Assembly (NCBI GenBank): GCA_947631955.1 | Contig: CANRNJ010000018.1 | Span: 1-64,000 of the forward strand | DNA: 64,000 nucleotides | Origin: an uncultured Lachnospiraceae bacterium | GTDB lineage: Bacteria; Bacillota; Clostridia; Lachnospirales; Lachnospiraceae | Direction of reading: 5' to 3' | Shown here: piece after piece, positions 60,003 through 64,000 of the stretch | How the letters are laid out: every line of letters starts with the position of its first letter | Position numbering within the stretch: position 1 is the stretch's first letter | The notes under the pieces: model-generated | The model's input: only the letters and a program-made list of their open reading frames with translations | Told to the model about the DNA's origin: nothing | Databases searched by the model: none | Made by a program: the position numbers and the translations under genes

Positions 60003-60515
60003 TCAATCAATTCCAAAGGTTGGGTCATATTTGACCACGCCTTTAACTTGAGGTGCATCGTCCTGTAATTTGAACGCCATGAAGTATTCACTCTGCACTT
60101 CAAATGGCGCTTCGATTCCGTATAAGCTCGCTGGAAGATAGCCAACACGTGGATAGTATGTCGAAGAGCCCAGTACTACCGAGTAGTCATACCCCAACTG
60201 TTTGGCAATACGATGTCCCTCATGGATAAGCGCCAACCCGATTCCTCTCCGCTGATATGCCGGAAGAACAGAAAGGGGCGCAAGTGCAAGTTCAATATAT
60301 TCCCCTATGGTAATTTTGGTAAAAAGGATATGACCCACGATTTTTCCATCTTCCACTGCCACAAGAGAGAGTTCTGGAATATAAGATGGAGTTGCCCTCA
60401 ACAGGGCCACAAGTTCCTGCTCGTTTCCATCGCTATGTTCAGCATGAGAAAATGCTTCTGTTACGACCTGAAATACTGTATTATAATCGTCTGCTCGTTC
60501 TTGCCTTATTTCCAT
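60003..60515 (-). CDS. GNAT N-acetyltransferase (YhbS-like)
   Basis: This 170-residue acetyltransferase begins EIRQERADDYNTVFQVVTEA, with the acetyl-CoA region LALAPLSVLPAYQRRGIGLA and the later GSSTYYPRVGYLPAS typical of the YhbS group. The substrate is unknown. It lies among mobile-element remains. From 60516 to 60890 I see no gene; a hairpin AAAACTTG/CAAGTTTT is at about 60771-60791. Confidence 0.88.
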   Translation of the reverse strand: MEIRQERADDYNTVFQVVTEAFSHAEHSDGNEQELVALLRATPSYIPELSLVAVEDGKIVGHILFTKITIGEYIELALAPLSVLPAYQRRGIGLALIHEGHRIAKQLGYDYSVVLGSSTYYPRVGYLPASLYGIEAPFEVQSEYFMAFKLQDDAPQVKGVVKYDPTFGID

Positions 60516-60890
60516 ACAAGCACCGCCTTTTTAGAAAACCATTTATATCATTAAATGCTGATTCTGATAAGACCTAATTCTTATCATTTAATAACCTTTA
60601 TATTTTATCTTCAAAAAGTCCGCAAGCCCTTGAAAAGGCTATACATAGCCGTAAATTTATAGCAAGTGAGCTTGCCCTTAGACTTTCCCTTGTGTTATAT
60701 CCTTTTCCCTTACGTTATGAACTCTCATAAGGGCAGAAATGAGGAAAAGAAAAACCTGTAACATACAAGAAAAACTTGCTTCACAAGTTTTCCTTGTCAA
60801 GTATTATAACATATTATGGACAGGGCAGAAAGAACTGATTGAAATGCTTTCAAAAATTTTAAGAAAAAGAGGACGATTGTAAAATGAACA

Positions 60891-61386
60891 TCATATATGC
60901 TGAATACAACATACACTACCAATCAATTTCTGCATAATAAAAAGTACCGGAATGTAAATCAGTCCCTGACGGCTAACATTCGTAACCAAAGCTGCACCTG
61001 CGGTTCCAAATCCATGCAATATATTTGTCAATGTATAGAAAACTCCAAACAAAAAACAAGCAGCAAGCATTATCTTAGCAAAAGCGCCCATAGCCAAACG
61101 CATCCTCGTTCGTAAGAAACGCTCCTACTAAAGCGTCAATAAAACTATAGCTGAACAGGCACAAAATGCAGCTTAGTATAAATCCCGATATGAGCGAAAA
61201 CCGAATGACTTTTTTACAGCGTATCCAGTTACCAGAACCATAACAGTATCTTACGGGTGCTTGATTTTGGCGGGCTTGTGCGAGAGCATTTGCCCCTGTA
61301 ATTATACTGAAAACAGGCAAAAAGATACACTGATAATTATTATATGCCCATCCGTCTTTGAAAAGGAAAGATTCATTTATCAGCAC
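60891..61386 (-). pseudogene. MATE transporter remnant, frameshifted and truncated
   Basis: Two overlapping frames (61075-61386 and 60891-61103) together give the C-terminal half of a MATE carrier: FSLISGFILSCILCLFSYSF, then MRLAMGAFAKIMLAACFLF and GTAGAALVTNVSRQGLIYIP. The frame changes near 61085-61100 and the N-terminal half is missing. Confidence 0.75.
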
Positions 61387-61448
61387 GCAAAAATCAAAAA
61401 TTGTTTGTATTTAGCTATTGCAAGAGAGAACTTTCTGCATTAAAATAA

Positions 61449-62099
61449 ATGCATACAAGAGCGCAAAGTAGCGTGCGGAAAGTTGGTGTTTGTTTGAATC
61501 AAAAGGAGATTGCTCAAAATGTACTCAAGGGCAACGGTGGAATTGCTAAAACCGCCGACTTTGTTGCGGCAGGCATAAAAAAATATGATGTGGCGGCGCT
61601 GTGCAAGGAAGGTTTTCTCGAACGTGTTCGGCGTGGGGTGTACCAATTGCCGGGCAACGATCAAATAACAGAGGAACAGTTGCTCCGCGAACTGCTGCCG
61701 CAGGGAATCGTTTGCATGGAGTCCGCACTGTTTCATTACGGATATAGCGATTTTGCGCCTCGTGCTTGGTCTGTTGCCGTACCGAGAACGGCATCCAGGA
61801 CAGTCGGAAATATCGGAGAATTTCCAGTCAGAGCCTATTACATTCAAAAAGAATATTTTTCAATTGGGAAGACTGTTGAAAGCTTCAACGGTGTGATACT
61901 CCCTGTATATGATCGAGAACGCACCGTTTGCGACTGCTTCAAATACCGGACAAAGCTCGACAATGAAACCTTCAACAAGGCGGTGAATGCCTATGTCGCA
62001 GATGACCAGAAAAATCTCGCCAATTTGTCCATGTATGCAAAAAAAATGAAGCTATACACAAAAGTAATGAACGTGATGGAGGTGCTGCTGAGTGGCTGA
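61449..62099 (+). CDS. abiEi: AbiEi-type antitoxin of a type IV toxin-antitoxin pair
   Basis: This antitoxin of up to 216 residues has an N-terminal winged helix (KGNGGIAKTADFVAAGIKKY; GFLERVRRGVYQLPG) and a C-terminal domain (DRERTVCDCFKYRTKLDNET). AbiEi represses the operon and blocks toxin action without binding it. The start is uncertain: ATG 61449 or a TTG at 61494 (LNQKEIAQNV), which better fits the family. It overlaps the toxin gene by 8 bp. Confidence 0.88.
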   Translation: MHTRAQSSVRKVGVCLNQKEIAQNVLKGNGGIAKTADFVAAGIKKYDVAALCKEGFLERVRRGVYQLPGNDQITEEQLLRELLPQGIVCMESALFHYGYSDFAPRAWSVAVPRTASRTVGNIGEFPVRAYYIQKEYFSIGKTVESFNGVILPVYDRERTVCDCFKYRTKLDNETFNKAVNAYVADDQKNLANLSMYAKKMKLYTKVMNVMEVLLSG

Positions 62100-62988
62100 T
62101 CTTGCTGCGTCTGTGCTGGCGCGTTTGAAAAACAAAGCGAAGGAAAGTGGCAGAAGCTATCAGCTATGCTTGCAGCTTTTCTGTCAGGAAGAATTTTTGA
62201 GGCGACTTGAAAAATCTAAATATGCGGAAAATCTGATTCTAAAAGGCGGGCTATTTATCTATTCCCTTACCGATTTTGACAGCCGGGTGACGGTGGATGT
62301 TGATTTTCTGCTTCGAAGGATGCCCAACACGCCGGAACAACTGAAAGCGGTGTTGGAAGAAATCATAGCGACGAAAACTGGTAACGACTTTATTTCCTTT
62401 GAAATCAAGGATGTAGCGCCCATTGCAATCGCTAAAAAGTACGCCGGAATCGGTGCATCGATGATTGCCCGGATCAAAAATACCAGAACACCGTTCGGCA
62501 TTGACTTCGGCGTCGGCGATGTGATCGTTCCAAAGCAGGAAAAACGGCAAATCCCGACACAGCTTGCGGATTTTGACCCGCCGACTGTGAACACATATTC
62601 GCTGGAAACCACTGTTGCCGAAAAGCTCGATGCTATCCTGTCTCTGATGGAGTTTTCCAGCCGGATGAAGGATTATTACGACATTTATTATCTGGCGCAA
62701 AAATTTGATTTTGACGGGGCAACGCTCACCGAAGCGCTAAGAAAGACCTTTGAAAACCGCGACCACGCCTTTACGGTAGAACAGTTTGAGCAGGTTATGG
62801 ATTTTGGCAGCGATGCTGAAATGCAGAAGAAATGGAAAGCGTTCTGCCGAAAGATTGATGCAAAGACAGATGATTTCGATACGGTGCTGAAGACGATAAA
62901 AGAATTCTTAGCGGAGCCGTTTAGAGCGGCGGTCGAGAGTAAAGAATTTGCTGAAAAATGGTCTGCCACTAGAGAGAAATGGATGTAG
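62092..62988 (+). CDS. abiEii: AbiEii-type nucleotidyltransferase toxin
   Basis: This 298-residue toxin has the nucleotidyltransferase motif ILKGGLFIYS followed by D69-V-D71 (TVDVDFLLRR), and the later motif KDYYDIYYLA. AbiEii toxins modify tRNA or nucleotides and stop growth during phage infection or plasmid loss. Translation starts at GTG 62092 inside the antitoxin gene. It is followed by a DUF6680 gene. Confidence 0.9.
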   Translation: MADLAASVLARLKNKAKESGRSYQLCLQLFCQEEFLRRLEKSKYAENLILKGGLFIYSLTDFDSRVTVDVDFLLRRMPNTPEQLKAVLEEIIATKTGNDFISFEIKDVAPIAIAKKYAGIGASMIARIKNTRTPFGIDFGVGDVIVPKQEKRQIPTQLADFDPPTVNTYSLETTVAEKLDAILSLMEFSSRMKDYYDIYYLAQKFDFDGATLTEALRKTFENRDHAFTVEQFEQVMDFGSDAEMQKKWKAFCRKIDAKTDDFDTVLKTIKEFLAEPFRAAVESKEFAEKWSATREKWM

Positions 62989-63001
62989 AGGAGAAAGAAA
63001 A

Positions 63002-63505
63002 ATGGAATGTAAAGATATATTGAATTTAATTGCAATTATTGTAATCCCCATAGCTGCTGTCTTGATTGGACAGCAATTACAAAACAGAGCAGAAATAAGA
63101 AAAGATAAAATGCAGATTTTTAAGACACTTATGACCTCACGAATATATGGATGGACGCCGGAAAGTGTAAATTGTCTTAATATAATCGATATTGTGTTTG
63201 CAGATGATAAAACAGTTCGTGAAGCTTGGAAAGATTTATATGACAAGTATTGTGTTCAGAATCCAAACGAAGCTCAGCTTAAGAAAATTCAAAATGCGCA
63301 ATACAAGCTATTAGAAACCATGGCAAATTCACTTGGATATAAAAACAAAGTTACTTGGGAAACTATTCAAAACCCATATGTTCCTGATGGAATGATAAAG
63401 CAATGGAAAGAGCAAGCTGAATCTCAGCAAGCATATAATGCTTTGCTAAATACAATGGCTAATATTGTCCCTAGCGAGCACGAAAATACGGAGGCGCAGA
63501 AATGA
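63002..63505 (+). CDS. DUF6680-like membrane-anchored protein
   Basis: This 167-residue protein has one N-terminal helix (LNLIAIIVIPIAAVLIG) and a soluble domain: EIRKDKMQIFKTLMTSRI, SVNCLNIIDIVFADD and REAWKDLYDKYC. The pattern fits DUF6680. ATG 63002 has GGAGAAAG upstream. It overlaps the start of the broken methyltransferase gene by 4 bp. Such genes occur in defence neighbourhoods; the function is unknown. Confidence 0.72.
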   Translation: MECKDILNLIAIIVIPIAAVLIGQQLQNRAEIRKDKMQIFKTLMTSRIYGWTPESVNCLNIIDIVFADDKTVREAWKDLYDKYCVQNPNEAQLKKIQNAQYKLLETMANSLGYKNKVTWETIQNPYVPDGMIKQWKEQAESQQAYNALLNTMANIVPSEHENTEAQK

Positions 63506-63914
63506 GTATAAACATCTCGAAACAGAAGCGCGAGGATTTACTGAATAAAATCAAAGAAATCCGAGCCTTTATTTCTGCTGCTCCGCAGGACGAAAATACG
63601 GGCAATCTTCTTTCCTATCTTTCCGATTTGGAAAAAGATGTGAACGGCAAGAAATATGGGCTTGTGTTTGAGGAACATCGTGAAGCAATCGACGAGATAC
63701 TGGACACACATACTCCCGTGCTGACCGAGGAGAAAGATTTGTTCATTGACAATGGTGGGCAGATGAATTTCCTCATTGAGGGGATAATCTTGCTTCACTG
63801 AAATTGCTTGAAAAGACACATAAGGGAAAGATTGATCTTATTTACATAGATATGATCTTGCAGAGTTTGATACAAAGCCGAGGAATCATTGAAAAGTGCG
63901 CCTTTGCGGTGTAA
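63502..63914 (+). pseudogene. N-terminal remnant of an adenine-specific (type III Mod-like) DNA methyltransferase
   Basis: The gene starts MSINISKQKREDLLNKIKEI and reaches GGQMNFLIEG. A G missing from a G-run at about 63779-63783 shifts it; the other frame continues DNLASLKLLEKTHKGKIDLI and YID, which is where DPPYNTG would follow. Instead MILQSLIQSRGII and a stop come next, so the catalytic motif is deleted. It is a non-functional remnant of a type III restriction-modification gene. Confidence 0.78.
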
Positions 63915-64000
63915 TTTTCGCTTGCGGTGTAAAATGTGTGCCGGGTTCATAGCAGTAGATTTATTCATAATTTTGTGGTATGGTTTAACGAAGGGTGGAA

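Overview
The window looks like a chromosomal segment of a Gram-positive, anaerobic gut Clostridium relative, most likely Lachnospiraceae. The basis is the gene content and style: LytTR-DUF3021-ABC cassette, infC-rpmI-rplT operon with an L20 leader, T-box in front of thrS, DUF1540 and DUF4179 proteins, an Rrf2-controlled Fe-S operon, purine-rich Shine-Dalgarno sites and ATGA overlaps. Most genes are on the minus strand. This assignment is inference; no 16S rRNA gene is present.

Layout. 1-3.0 kb: LytTR regulator, DUF3021 membrane protein and a two-gene ABC exporter, preceded by a direct-repeat LytTR site and a promoter. 3.1-6.8 kb: nickel-pincer cofactor genes larB-larC-larE with two small membrane-protein genes upstream, but no larA. 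7-16 kb: Rpn-type nuclease, a frameshifted SH3 surface protein, an acetyltransferase, a glutamine amidotransferase, a lipase-like/NA37 operon and an amino-acid symporter, interspersed with palindromic repeats. 15.7-27.6 kb: an AT-rich island flanked by two near-identical ~785 bp IS200-like copies. 27.7-59.2 kb: a housekeeping and metabolic stretch (chemoreceptor, MATE and ZIP transporters, Fe-S assembly, NAD salvage, tRNA-Pro, EAL protein, dipeptidase, glycosidases, infC operon, thrS, hybrid kinase, ECF sigma/anti-sigma, hydrolase, nitroreductase). 59.7-64 kb: mobile-element debris with a TnpW-like gene, an AbiE toxin-antitoxin pair and a broken DNA methyltransferase gene.

The most interesting part is the island. 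It carries an apparently intact restriction-modification operon (controller protein, m5C methyltransferase, BsaWI/CCGG-like endonuclease). Beside it is a second m5C methyltransferase operon joined to a cytoplasmic protein with two GHKL ATPase modules and to a receiver-HEPN fusion. I propose that this three-gene unit is a methylation-linked signalling defence system: a DNA- or damage-sensing ATPase/kinase, phosphotransfer to a receiver, and a HEPN RNase effector. Around it are a decayed FokI-like endonuclease, a decayed vsr and a decayed winged-helix gene, each broken by an in-frame stop, and four C9-C10 homopolymer tracts.

Two repeat families deserve attention. Family A is a REP-like ~90 bp unit with two hairpins, arranged singly or in tandem. 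Family B is a ~95 bp element that sits immediately before start codons. It can fold into two stems plus a loop-tail pseudoknot next to the ribosome binding site, with base-pair covariation between copies.
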